Translations under genes and position numbers: made by a program | From: Pomacea canaliculata | Lineage: Eukaryota; Mollusca; Gastropoda; Architaenioglossa; Ampullariidae | Reading direction: 5' to 3' | Length of the DNA stretch: 64,000 nucleotides | NCBI RefSeq assembly: GCF_003073045.1 | Contig: NC_037599.1 | Span: 3,410,001-3,474,000 of the forward strand | Shown here: positions 43,349 through 54,465 of the stretch, piece by piece | How the letters are laid out: every line of letters begins with the position of its first letter | How positions within the stretch are numbered: position 1 is the stretch's first letter | The notes under the pieces: generated by a model | What the model was told of the DNA's origin: nothing | Database searches by the model: none | What the model saw: the letters and a program-made list of their open reading frames with translations, nothing else

Positions 43349-46300
43349 TCACCGTTTCTCAAAGTATGCATCTCTCATGGCTCTATCTCGGATACTGGGA
43401 TGTGGGAATAACTGTGAAATGGGACGCTTGCCTCTAGTTATGTGATCAAGGTGAGGCAGGTTGATTCCATCTGTGTACTTGGTGGACATAATGATGCTGT
43501 CGAAATAAAAATTTGATATTATTAGCAAACTTAAAACCACATCTTTGATGTCTGCTGTCTATATTGAACAGTGAAAATGAAGACCGAAAAAAACAACAAG
43601 TTAATTCACTTCAGTAAATGTAACTTGCGCATGGCAATATCTCTGACTATGATCAAGATTAATGATCATAAACTTACTACAAATCATTCATTAGGAAAAT
43701 GATGGTTATGACTTAAAGACATAGCCATAGTTTGAATGAAGTGGAAATTATGAAAGCCTTCACACTAAAATATAATGTGGGTGTGTGCATGTGTAAGGGG
43801 CGAATGAATGCATGATGAAAAGTGCATTGAAACAGGTGAAGCTTAAAACTTTAGGATTTTGAAGTAGACATGTTCATTACATATTAAAATTGTTAGTCAA
43901 TAATGTTCTTCTAAGTGTAAGTAACAACAGTTATGCTGATCTGTAGTTCTATGCCTAGCACAGAAAAAGGGTAGAATAGCTGTGATAACCACCACTTTGC
44001 GTTTTCTCCATGGAACTTAAAAAGGGGTAGTAATAATAATAATAACAAAGAAAACAGTGAAGTGTGTGCTTCTGGTCGTGATGGTATCACTGGCAGTAAT
44101 AATAATCAACACCTACCATCGTTACTCAGTTTTGCTTGATTCCATTTTACAGCTTTATGTTAGTTCATTCTAAAAAAAATTTAATTTCTTTAATTTTTGG
44201 CCAGTTAAGTCCAGCTGACAAGGTGGATGAGATGGATTAAAGGCAAATTTTGCTTGCTGTATGCAGTCAAAAGGAATTCTGGCAATACTGATGCCTTTGG
44301 ATGCCAAAAAATTGTTTAGACTGCTTAAAATTTTTAAAATATCATTTTATAAATCTACAATCTAGTTTGACATAGTATACACAAAAGTTCATTTGCCTAT
44401 GCTATTTTTGAAAAGAAATTTTCATGCATAAAAATCAAACTAAAAAAAAAACAAACATTTTTAGGATTAGTAAACATTCTTTCAATCAAGATTAGATGCA
44501 TGAGTTTTTCAGTCTGGTAATAAGCGGAAAACTTACCTTGCTTTTAGCGGAATGCGACATCGGCTTATAGGCAAACCTCGCTTATCTTCAGAGTGCAAAT
44601 TCACACACACACACACAAAATTGCATCAAATCACTTCAATCAAAATCACACTGCAATGCACAGCAAATGTTAAAATCTTATTTTTCAGTTAGGATTACAA
44701 TGACAAATGGATGTTGATAAACTTTATATTGTTAGCTTTTATGCCTAATAATTACCTTCAAGACTGTACACAAGTATCAACAATTTGTAAGACCTAGCAG
44801 ATTCATTGAGACTCATTGTTAAATAGCTACATTATCCATAGATTATGTATTCTTCAGCAGTAATTTGATTGTTATGAATTTTTATTTATCAGATCAAAAT
44901 TAAATATCAAACTTTGAAAGGAATTCTCCATTTATATTTTCTATTGTATTATAAATACTATAGTATCTTAAGACTTTATTGTCATCATCAGTCAGAAAAC
45001 AGTAATTCTAAATAAAAAATACATGCAAAAGTCTAAACTAAAATCCAGCAAGCATTTCTATATCAATTGAACCTAATTCAAAAGAAATAACTGTAGATTT
45101 CAGGAATGGAATTTAAACAAATAGTTCTTAAGTTCACAATCCAAGAAACTTGAACTGAAAGTTACACAATTTGAAAACATGTAGGAGTTTGCCTCTCTGT
45201 GTGGATGGTAGTGTGTGTGTGTGTGAAGACATGATAAAGAAATATTTTTATTGAAAAAAGATATATGAAATATGTAGACTTAAGAAATGGAATGTAGCAA
45301 ATTTACAAAAAAATCTTGGTTCCATCATTATAAACCAAAACATCTACATATTCACTGTTATTAGTAATATGAATATATATATATGAGACAAATATCTGGT
45401 GTCTTCCTTTACAGCTTTGTGGTTGTTGTTTTTTTTTTCAGCCCATCCCTTACCCCATAGAAGAAGGAAAAACTCAAAACAATATCAAAAATCTAAAAAC
45501 AGAAATGTATGGTGAATGGTAACACTACATACTCCACAGAATATTCCCACTTCCACCATATTCTAATGGAGAGAGTGCAGGAACTTGAACCCTTGGTGTG
45601 AAAGCATAACATAAGTTTTAAGGACTTAAACACTATGGTTGTATGGAAAGGCAGCATGGTTTTCTTAAAAAACAGCAATATAGTTTTATTATTTAATTGC
45701 CAGCACCATAGTCTCTTAAGTGAACTTAATGGATTATCATACTCTCAAAACAATTTAACATATATTATATAAGATGACAAAAGCAGACAGATTCACACAG
45801 CAAGCAGCAAATAATTAAGGCACATCAAGCTTTTAATGCTTCTAACCATGTGATTACTTACAAGACATCTTTTCCCTGGATGTGAGCTTCTGCAGAGAGA
45901 GGAATCTTGAAGTAATCCACGCTCTTGAGTGTGCCACTCTTGTCTTTGTAGAATTCTCTATGTTTCTGGGACAGCTGTGAATGTTAAGCACACAGTCTGG
46001 TCTCAGTTTTAATAACTAACAGTCCTTACAAAATGGCTAGATCAGTGGTTCTTAACCTTGTTTGAGGTACCGAACCCACAAGTTTCATATGCACATTCAC
46101 CGAACCCTTCTTTAGTGTCATCACGAATTGTGGGTGTGTCTTGACCTCCATGGCGAAAGCTCCGCCGAACCCCTGAGACCGACTCACTGAACCCCTAGGG
46201 TTCGATCGAACCCCGGTTAAGAACCACTGGGCTAGATACTTCACACTAATCTCTAATTATATATTTTAAGTGTTGTTCTTCATGCACTCTCTCTATATAT

Positions 46301-47539
46301 ATATGCACACACAAAGAACTGTTTGGGGTATGAGTGGTTGGATTGGTTTAAGAGAGGGAGATATGAGGTATTTATTTTGTGTTTGCTTAGTTCTAAAATA
46401 ATTTGAAAAATATTCACAGAATGAAGGCTTCGAAGCTGCTCTGTTCGATCATGATCCATGTTGGACAGCTCATACTTAGGAGCTAGAAGCCAGCGGTCAT
46501 GATTGCGGCTACGGTTGCTGATGACAAGGTCTGGGCTGTGAGTGTAGTATGTTGGGAATGAACCTCCTGGGCTGTAGTTGGTTGCTGATGAATTTAGCAC
46601 ACTGTTTCGATAATCCTGAAAATATTTGGCTGTGGCATTTCCATAGGTCTCTCCATAGTCAAACTTGACAGTTGGACAATATCCCCGATACCTGCGTGGA
46701 AGTAAGGTGTTAAGTAAAAAAAAAAAAAAAAAATTAAACCTTTTGTAATGATAGTCTAAACAAATGGCTCTTATATCTTCTACACGTACACAACGTACAC
46801 ATGCCTATAATTGGTTGGTTGATTAACTGCATGATTGCTTGATTGGTTTGAAATGTTCTCAGAGAATGTTTCAGTGTATCAGTGTTGCACACGACAATTA
46901 CTGTATCGCTGTATTCTTGTCATTCGTTTAATTGCAACAACTTGATTGATAGCTGATAAAGGCAGTTGAGTAGAATAATTTAAAAGGAAACGATCGATGC
47001 ACCACTAAAACTAGAATCCTTAACATAAATCATTGTCATCGGTTTCGTTTACATTGATGTCTAGGCTTGCATTAATATAAATCAAAGTATGAAGGAAAAA
47101 AACTCATAACACAAACAAGATAATACATCTCTTATTATAAGGTGACCAGACGTTTCGGGAGCGAAAGCGGGACACGTGCCGAAGATGGTGTCGTCACCGA
47201 CAAAAAACGCCGAAAAAAGTAGGGGGGGGGGGGCGTATCAGTGTACGGTATTCAGATTTTTAAAGACAACCGGGACATTTGATGGACTTCTAGAAAGCCA
47301 GAAAGCGGGACATTGGGCGTCCCGCCCGATATTCAGGCGGGACACGAGGTCAAAAGCGGGACTGTCCCGCCTAATGCGGGACGTCTGGTCACCTTACTTA
47401 TTATAATGCGTCGCTGTTGCAAACATACGATAGCTCCACATTTTAATTTACACAAGCATTCTACTTACCCTGGCATGAATCTGGGCGGATAATATGTCGC
47501 ATTATTGGTTGTTACTAGAGTTCCTGCTGCTCGTGACAT
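43349..47539 (-). CDS. CIMIP2C: Ciliary microtubule inner protein 2C (FAM166C), complete, 4 exons
   Basis: Vertebrate relatives sit inside the doublet microtubules of motile cilia and sperm flagella. Exons in transcript order: 47539-47469, 46691-46418, 45974-45862, 43496-43349 (TGA), giving 201 aa, the length I recall for human. Phases match at every junction. Recognisable blocks: MSRAAGTLVTTNNATYYPP then RFMPGYRGYCPTVKFDYG, the Pro-Gly-Tyr-Xaa-Gly motif of this family; YGNATAKYFQDYRN; GGSFPTYYTHSPDL; RDAYFEKR at the end. Intron 1 carries the TAAGGTGACC MITE and intron 2 a hAT-type MITE. Starts with ATG right after a purine-rich 5' region; no ATG closer upstream in frame was seen. A strong unused donor lies in intron 3 (see findings). 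Confidence 0.94.
46043..46229. mobile_element. hAT-type MITE with perfect ends, 187 bp
   Basis: Perfect 15-bp inverted ends, CAGTGGTTCTTAACC and GGTTAAGAACCACTG, flanked by the exact 8-bp duplication GGCTAGAT (46035-46042 and 46230-46237). The interior repeats a CGAACCC word. Non-coding. Inside CIMIP2C intron 2. The perfect ends and duplication indicate a young insertion. Confidence 0.95.
47138..47396. mobile_element. MITE with TAAGGTGACC ends, 259 bp, in CIMIP2C intron 1
   Basis: Same family as 16777-16989, with 16-bp perfect inverted ends and an exact 7-bp duplication CTTATTA (47131-47137 and 47397-47403). It is the most complete copy: it keeps an extra left-side segment with a run of about 12 G residues near 47222. 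No coding capacity. Confidence 0.93.
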
Positions 47540-48143
47540 TTTTTCCTCCTTCTGCCTTCAAAAATCACACGAAAATTATTTATTTCCAACTGAGAGGAGG
47601 ACCAAACAGAGCAGTGTCTTGTTGGTAAGGAAGCCACAAGCGTCGTTTCCGGTTACGTAATTAACTTTGACGGCGAGTCAGCGAGAACCAGCTATAGGAA
47701 TAGATTTTAAGGAATTTCATAATAAAAGGATTAAATTGAGTCATGAAAATTAATTTACATACTGAATAAATGTCACATTTGCAATTTTTAAAATGATTTT
47801 TAACAAATGGGCTCCTTTAAAAAAACCGTTACCAAGGGCTCTCCAGTTATCTCCCTTGGACTTTAGCACTCGTTCATCATCACAACCGCGGAGCTTGTTT
47901 ACTGAATGAATTTACTGAATGGAGGTCCGCGATCATAGCTCTTATCCGCGGTTTAGTCGTTGTGTTGTGTGGTGGTAATGCCTTCCCGTAAACTGACAGT
48001 GTGGAACAGAAGAAACGGCTTTGTATGTTTTGACGATAAATAATTACAATTAAGTAACATCCGTCTTTTCATCAGAAGTAGACAGTCGGATGCACGAATC
48101 TATGTATGATCGCAATTTTACTGTTGAATCATTCTAAAGAAGT
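47540..48143. promoter_or_regulatory. Presumed CIMIP2C promoter and 5' flank
   Basis: The several hundred bases upstream of the CIMIP2C ATG contain CpG-containing patches (CGTCGTTTCCGG near 47642) and probably the 5' UTR. I do not see a clear TATA box or RFX X-box, which ciliary genes often carry, so the assignment rests on position. Confidence 0.35.
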
Positions 48144-48240
48144 CCCAACAAACACGCAAGATTCGTCCAAGCTTGGACCAAGCTAAAAACATTGTCCCAA
48201 GCTTGGCCCAGGCTTGGCCGAATCTTGCGTGTTTGTTGGG
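48144..48240. mobile_element. 97-bp near-palindromic mini-element
   Basis: Begins CCCAACAAACACGCAAGA and ends with its reverse complement; the inverted ends match over 22 bases. The short interior is itself built from palindromic AAGCTTGG words, including TCCAAGCTTGGA. Almost the whole element could fold into one hairpin. I see no convincing target duplication. Probably a foldback MITE; a structured RNA gene is less likely. Confidence 0.75.
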
Positions 48241-50490
48241 GCATTATTACAAACCAAGTTATAATGGTTTAAAGAAGTGACACCGAGCGAGAATTCGGAC
48301 CAATATACTCCGAATGACTATATAGTCCTGGCTGTTACAACGACCACAGTACGCCTTCAAGCTTGTTCTCAGTATCGGCATTTGACGAGTGCATGATTTT
48401 CTCATAATTTTGTTTGTTTTACACCTTCATGGTGCCAGAAATGCAGCTATTGCCTCGAACTCAGCAAACGTTTTATACCAACACATATACTGTTCCGATA
48501 AACATTACATCCATTAAAAAAATATCCATGATGAAGTTTGGAAACAACACTATAATCGCCTTCTTCCAATGTCCATGCGACAAGATGCTGCCTGCTGAAC
48601 GGACCTAAAGTTTGTTTCTTCTAAGAAAACAGTTTGCTGGACTCATAATTTATGACCAATTTTATGAGCTGAAGTGAATGGTTTAATGTTCAAATTGGCA
48701 GCCATATTTAAAAATCGAAAACCTAACGCGCTATAAAATGGCAAACAAGAGTCAAGCAGGTTTGCCAAACTGAGAAAAGTTTTCAGTAAAGGTCACACGA
48801 CAAAGAAGAAAAACAGGGGTGTTTTGAAATAATTTAATGTTTCGTGTGTGTCAGTAGAGTTGCCGCCACTCGACTATAGTTTCCTCCATTTCCATGGGAT
48901 TTCTTTTGTCTCTGTCATCGGTACAGTCTCAAATGACGACGCTGTCCGAGTTTACCCTACCGAGTTAGAGGTACTCCGCAATCGGCTCAGGTCAAGCGCG
49001 TATCTCCTCCTCCCACTTGCATTAGGAGCCACCGCCAATATCTTAGAACAGAAAAAATAAGCATGTTTAGGAGCATTAAGGTGCACCAACAACTGAACGT
49101 AGCCTACAACTTTCCTGGAGACATATATCAGACCCCCTTTTTTTTTCAAAACTGGCGAGGAAAGGATTAGGGCCTGCAAAAGAGCCAAATAAACAACGTG
49201 CAGTATTTATAACATTTATAAGATCTTTATAAGAGTTATAACAAACAAAAGCATACTTGGCACATTCTTCTCAAATGCGACCCTCCCCCTGTCACGGATG
49301 CCGCCTCTCACCAGAGCAACACAAACACGACGTCCATACGTGTTCTTTCAACAAACACACACACACACACAACACAACACAAAACTCCCGAGGGGGTATG
49401 AAGCTCTTAGGTTGATCTCTGTAACTCAGCGACGGATGACACTCCAAGGCCGTATACAATGGCGGTGTTGGGAAGGAGGTTCCCGCAGTCACAGTAGCGG
49501 TGACCACGGTGACGTCCCTAGACCAGGCGCTGCTGGGTGTTGGACCGAGGAATAGTCTGATTCTTCCTCATACAAAAGGGCTCCATTCAATTAGCCCACA
49601 CAGGGGAAAAATAAGTAACTCGAAGTTACACTCTAATACTATTCTAGACCACATTCTTCCATCCACATATCTCTCTCTCGTACGTGCGTGTTTACAACTT
49701 TAAGATCTACGTGAGTTGTATTACATTTCCATAAACAAAACCCCAAAATGTCATACCTCGTCTAGGCGAGGTCAATCCACCAAGGGTCAGTATCGCGCCG
49801 CATCCAGCGTGGATGGACGCTACCCTGCTCTACTACGTAATGTCAACTCGGGACATTTACATGTGACTCAGGCTCGTCTTCTTTCTTCACTATCTCGGGG
49901 CTCAGTACTTTTCCAACCTCGTTCCCAACGAAAATTCTACGGCTGAACAGTGTTCACAAAATACTCTGTGTCACGGTTAGCCCTCTTCCCGCTGACATTC
50001 TCATTCATTCTCCATTACATATTATCTACTTTTGAAGTTCATAGTAGCGAAGTTGTTAAAATAACCTAAAACATGGAGACACGGACTGGTCCGTGCCCCC
50101 TCCCCCCCTCCTAAAAAAAAAAATTATTATTGTCAAAGCTCTACTCGGAACACGCTTAACCCTAACCATCGACTGTGTAATCTCGCATCTATTCAGAATT
50201 GTGAAAACAACTAAAAAAGTTCCAAATTTATTCCAATATTAATTGATCCCAACTTTACTGTAAATGAAAACGAAATATGAATGTTCCCTATGAGCATTGT
50301 CTCTTCCCTATCCAAAAATATGTAACATTTCCATTTACGTGGTTGTGAATAGTAGAGTATTTTCATTTTCGCTATAGATTACGTAATGCATGCACCACCA
50401 ATTTTCGTGGTATCTGTTAGTCTCAAATCACGAAATCAACAAAAACTTTACTAAACAATTCTGTACCATTATAATGAACCACTCTATTCA
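48241..50490. other. Gene-poor intergenic DNA
   Basis: No conserved coding block. Open frames at 48848-49060, 49298-49555 and 49716-49946 overlap patches that are GC-richer than the flanks and may be decayed transposon sequence, but no family is recognisable. An AC microsatellite lies at about 49355-49380. Confidence 0.45.
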
Positions 50491-50494
50491 TTAA

Positions 50495-51050
50495 GTCTCG
50501 AAGTAATTTCAACACGTGACTTAGGTTACATATTGTCTGCTGACATGTCTCTTGATGAACACGTTTTTCACATCTGTCGTTCTGCATACTATGAGCTCCG
50601 GAAGATCATCTCCATTCGTCATGTCCATCTCGACCACCAAAATTCTCATCTGCTCATTTGTTCTAGATTATTGCAACTCTCTTTTTTTCTGGCTGTCCAC
50701 AGTACCTGATAAGCTTCGGAAAGTCCAGAACTGAAATACTTTGTTTTTAGCGAGTTTTTACCTCTATAACTATAGAATGAAATGTATAACTATAGAATGC
50801 ATTTTATACTTATAGAATTCATTCTAGAGCTATGTTTATCTATAAAGAGAAAATTTGAGAAAATTCCTTTCTGGCGCCCTTCTTCATACATTCATCCATT
50901 GCTTTATTTTCTACTCTTGTACATCATCTTTATGCTGTTCAGTGTGTCTGTACGTACCTCACTGTCTACTGGCTGTCATCTTTCATTTATTATTATTGGT
51001 CTGCATAGATAGTAAGCTATCTTGGTCGTGATACTGGGCGTTGTAAGTTC
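50495..51050 (+). mobile_element. LINE remnant (L2/CR1-like ORF2 C-terminus and tail)
   Basis: Plus-strand frames give LGYILSADMSLDEHVFHIC, CRSAYYELRKIISIRHVH and then, in another frame, CSFVLDYCNSLFFWLSTV and PDKLRKVQN. This is the region after the reverse transcriptase fingers/palm in L2/CR1-type LINEs (pattern RSAYLELRRI...LDYCNSLL...LQKVQN). The sequence to about 51050 (CGTACCTCACTGTCTACTG, ATTATTATTGG) looks like the 3' tail. Interrupted, old copy. Confidence 0.75.
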
Positions 51051-51836
51051 ACATTATTATTATTTGCTAAAATACAAGTCTGGCCGTTGGGTTTGCTTAA
51101 CCGTGCATGCGGTAATACATTCTTGACTGGCCGCAATTCCCCGTCCCCAGTTCATCAAATGAAAAAATAATTTCACTTTCCAGGTCTTCACCATTGGCTG
51201 GCTGGCACCAGTCTTTCACAGGACGTCCACCACTGGCTATCTTACGGTTTTTATTATTCCCTTTAAAAATCGTTGGCTGTTTAACACAATCTGAGGTAAC
51301 AGCAGGCAGTTGAAGAACGGCAACCGCTGTGACGACCAAAAAAAGAAGTTAATCCCTTGTCATGTGATGCAATGACAGTGATTCATGTAACCACTCCCCT
51401 ACCCCTACCTAGGGGCGGGGGTGTGAGAGAATTGGGCGGGAAAAAACACAAAGAAAGTGACCTGGTTGGAGAAGAAATTCCATATGTCAGTCATTTTGCA
51501 AGTTGACTGAGTACGAGCCTGAGGACTCCAGGAACACATTTTCATGTGTCATGATTCTCGTTTCCTGCATGGCAAACAAAGTAAAAATTAAATAATGCGT
51601 GATATGAACATTGAATTAAGTTTTACTACTGCGTGTCTCTTCTAACTGCTTTTGGTAAGAAAGGAGGGACAGTCCCATCCATCAGTGTGTTTTTTCAGCC
51701 TAGTTATACATTTTTCTGGTCCGAAGAAGACTTAAGGGACTAAAAACAAGGTCGTCATACCGTTTGCAATAAATATTTGTTGTCGTCCGCAAGCTTTCAC
51801 ACAACTAAGGTTGAAAATGTGTGTGTGTGTGAGAGT

Positions 51837-51881
<45 letters not shown>

Positions 51882-53489
51882 TAAAAACAAAACAAACAAA
51901 GGAAAAAACTAACAAAAACCGAGCGACCGGACAATACAGAGCCATGAAGCTGTACCAACAACACGACACAGTATTCCAGGAGACTTTCTGGGCGCCTTTT
52001 ATGTCAGAGGAGAAAGTTGTGTTTAGTGCTAACCATCTGCCTCTTATCTGTCCGAAATTGTGCATAGCGACAAAAATTTTATTCAGCTTGTGAGTATATA
52101 GGCTGTATGCTAAGTTTGTGACGCAAGCCGTCAGGGATAGCAGACATTTACAGTTGACATCTTCAACATGCCTCATGCTTTCAACAGTGTTGTAGCGTTG
52201 GGGTTTATTTCTGGTATTTGGACTTTTTTTAAGTCCGCTATAAAAACCATAACAGCGAGGCAGTGCTGTCTAAACGCCTTAATACCTCCTCAAAACTGGA
52301 AGGTGAAGCCGTTGTGGTTTCCCATGCGTACTGTGGTGTTGAGACTGAGAATTGTTCTGAGTGTCAATCTTTATAACGCAGGGATGTAGTCTGCCAGCGA
52401 CTGAGAAACCAAGCTACAATTTAAGAAAATTTGTCTTTTAATCAGGTTCACGTTGAGGCTGGAGGAGTCGGGAGGGTGGATTGCAAGCTTTGGCAAGAAT
52501 GCCCACGCCCACTGCACGTGAGAGGTGTGGCGAGTCTCTGGCCATCCCAATCCCCGTTCCCCGTGAGAGTCGCAGCCCTTGACATCACAGATGCAGTCGT
52601 TGATTTTTTTTATCACATGCAGAGTCAGAGTCTCGTCACCTGTCGCTGGTAACCCACCCCTCCTTCGGCTCACCGACTTTGAACGAGATCCCACCCAACC
52701 TTTTTTCCCACCACCTTTGGACCTCCCTGGTCCCCTTCCCTCCCCTCACTGGACTGTCTTGGTCTGCTAATGCTGCTCCTTTTAAAAGAAGCAGCCTGCC
52801 GAAAAATTGTTCGTGGGACTGGCGGTAGTGTCATTGTTATAACACTTGTCACCACTGCTGTTAGAGGCACTGTGATCAGATCTCGTTTCAGGACTGTATT
52901 GACACTTGTTTGCAGGGCTGGCAGTCGGGGTTTTCTCCCAGTACTTCTCTTCCCATCTACTCTCTCGCAATATAGTGCGAAATCACCTTTTGGTGGAAGT
53001 ACTTTTCCGCCAAACTAACCTACCTACCAATCATTGGTCGTTACTTCCCCCGAAGGAGTCTGGCTGGAGGAACACGTGCAGAAGACCTGAAGGATCGCAT
53101 GGTCTTCAGGGGAGCTCAAGGAGTATCAAGGTAAGGAGTGACTGCGGGAGGGGCTCCAAAAGAATTTCCTCTTTAATGTTGTAGTTACGGTTCAGTGACT
53201 GCAGGAAGCGCTCGAGTAATTACCTTAATGTAAAAATATAATGTCATCACGGTCCAGTGATTAGAAGATATTTTTAGTTCTGATTTAAAAAGTTTTGGAA
53301 GTATGTGGCTGAGCAGGGGAAAAATCATAAAAAGCATGTAGCTGTTGTGTCCTTGTCGCTGCTTCTCATGTAAAATGACACGAAGAATTTGAAAAAGAAA
53401 TCCTTGACAAACTAAACATTTTAGGCTAAGGATATGCTGTATAATGATTATTGCAAGAAGGAACTGAATGAATCACACATTGGCGTTGA
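51051..53489. other. Intergenic DNA upstream of the polyketide synthase
   Basis: Holds an AG/GT microsatellite at 51819-51880, an 80-codon minus-strand frame at 51097-51339 that could be an exon, and a GC-rich segment at 52430-53130 ending in a good donor (AAG then GTAAGG at 53131) that might be a 5' UTR exon of the polyketide synthase. None of these is proven. Confidence 0.35.
51819..51880. repeat. Compound GT/GA microsatellite
   Basis: A short (GT)n run passes into (GA)n with almost uninterrupted GA units over about 40 bases. Confidence 0.9.
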
Positions 53490-54290
53490 AGATACGGATC
53501 TTACTGCGGAAGGATAATGCTCGGGAGTTCCAGATGGGGTGTAGGCTGTTTAAAGCATGCCTGGCCTTCTTGATACACTTTTGTCATCGTCCGCTCTACC
53601 ATCCTTGTTAACAATGCTCCCCAGATACGTGAAGTGGTCTGTTTCCTGGATGTTCTCTCCTTGAAGTCGGATTGGGAGTTTCTGCTTGTTGTTGATACTC
53701 ATCACTTCAGTCTTCTTTCAGTTGACCTCTAAGCCAGTCCTCTCTGCTTCCTCTGCTGGTTTGGTTTGTACATGTTGCCAATGAGATAGGAGACAAATGT
53801 CATCTGCAAAGTCCACGTCCTCTAGCTACTTGGTGAAGGTCCACTGGACACCGGTGTTGTTGTCTATGACCATCAGGAAGATTGTTGGTGATAATATGCA
53901 ACCCTGTCTTACGCCAGTCTTCATTACGAAAGGTTTAGTGAGTTTGATGCTTGTGAATAACTTGGCAGGACGAGTCTTCGTACAACCCTTGAATAATGTT
54001 TATGAGCTTAGGTGGAGTGCGGTAATGGATCATCAGCCTCCAGATGACATTCCCTGTCTACACTGTCAAATGTCTTCTCAAAGTCCACAAAAGTTAGTTA
54101 GAGGGAGGACTGCCACTCAATAGACTGCTCAATGGTTATACGGAGGGTGCCAATGTGGTCAGTGCATGACCTATCCTGGTGACATGCATGCATGCATAAC
54201 CCCTCAAAATCGTCCACAGAGGCCGCGGGCAGCGGACGAGAAGCATACTTGTCTGTCCCGGCACGTATGTGTCCTGCAAGCATTTTTTCC
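53490..54290 (-). mobile_element. LINE reverse transcriptase fragment, minus strand
   Basis: Minus-strand translation in shifting frames gives a typical LINE series: FVDFEK-like and FDSVDRE-like start near 54080, IIQGLYEDSSCQV near 53990, KTGVRQGC near 53910 (the VRQGCxLSP motif), FADDI-like near 53800, and HFTYLGSIVNKDG-like near 53620. Several frame changes are present, so it is dead. It ends less than 200 bp before the polyketide synthase start exon. Confidence 0.75.
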
Positions 54291-54465
54291 CATAGTAACT
54301 CAATGACACTTAGCGATTGAGTTCGAAATAGTTGTTGACCGTTAGAATATCAGTGTTGCAATATGTACATATTGTAATGAATAAACGAGAAAATTCATGA
54401 TCAATTGTTTTTTTTTTTTTTTCATTCTGCAATCCATTAGCTGAGGTACAGGTATTCCCGGTGCC

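Noticed and set aside
51805-52176. 123-codon minus-strand frame with Ser/Leu/His repeats
   Set aside because: Its repeated residues come from the GA/GT microsatellite; no other support.
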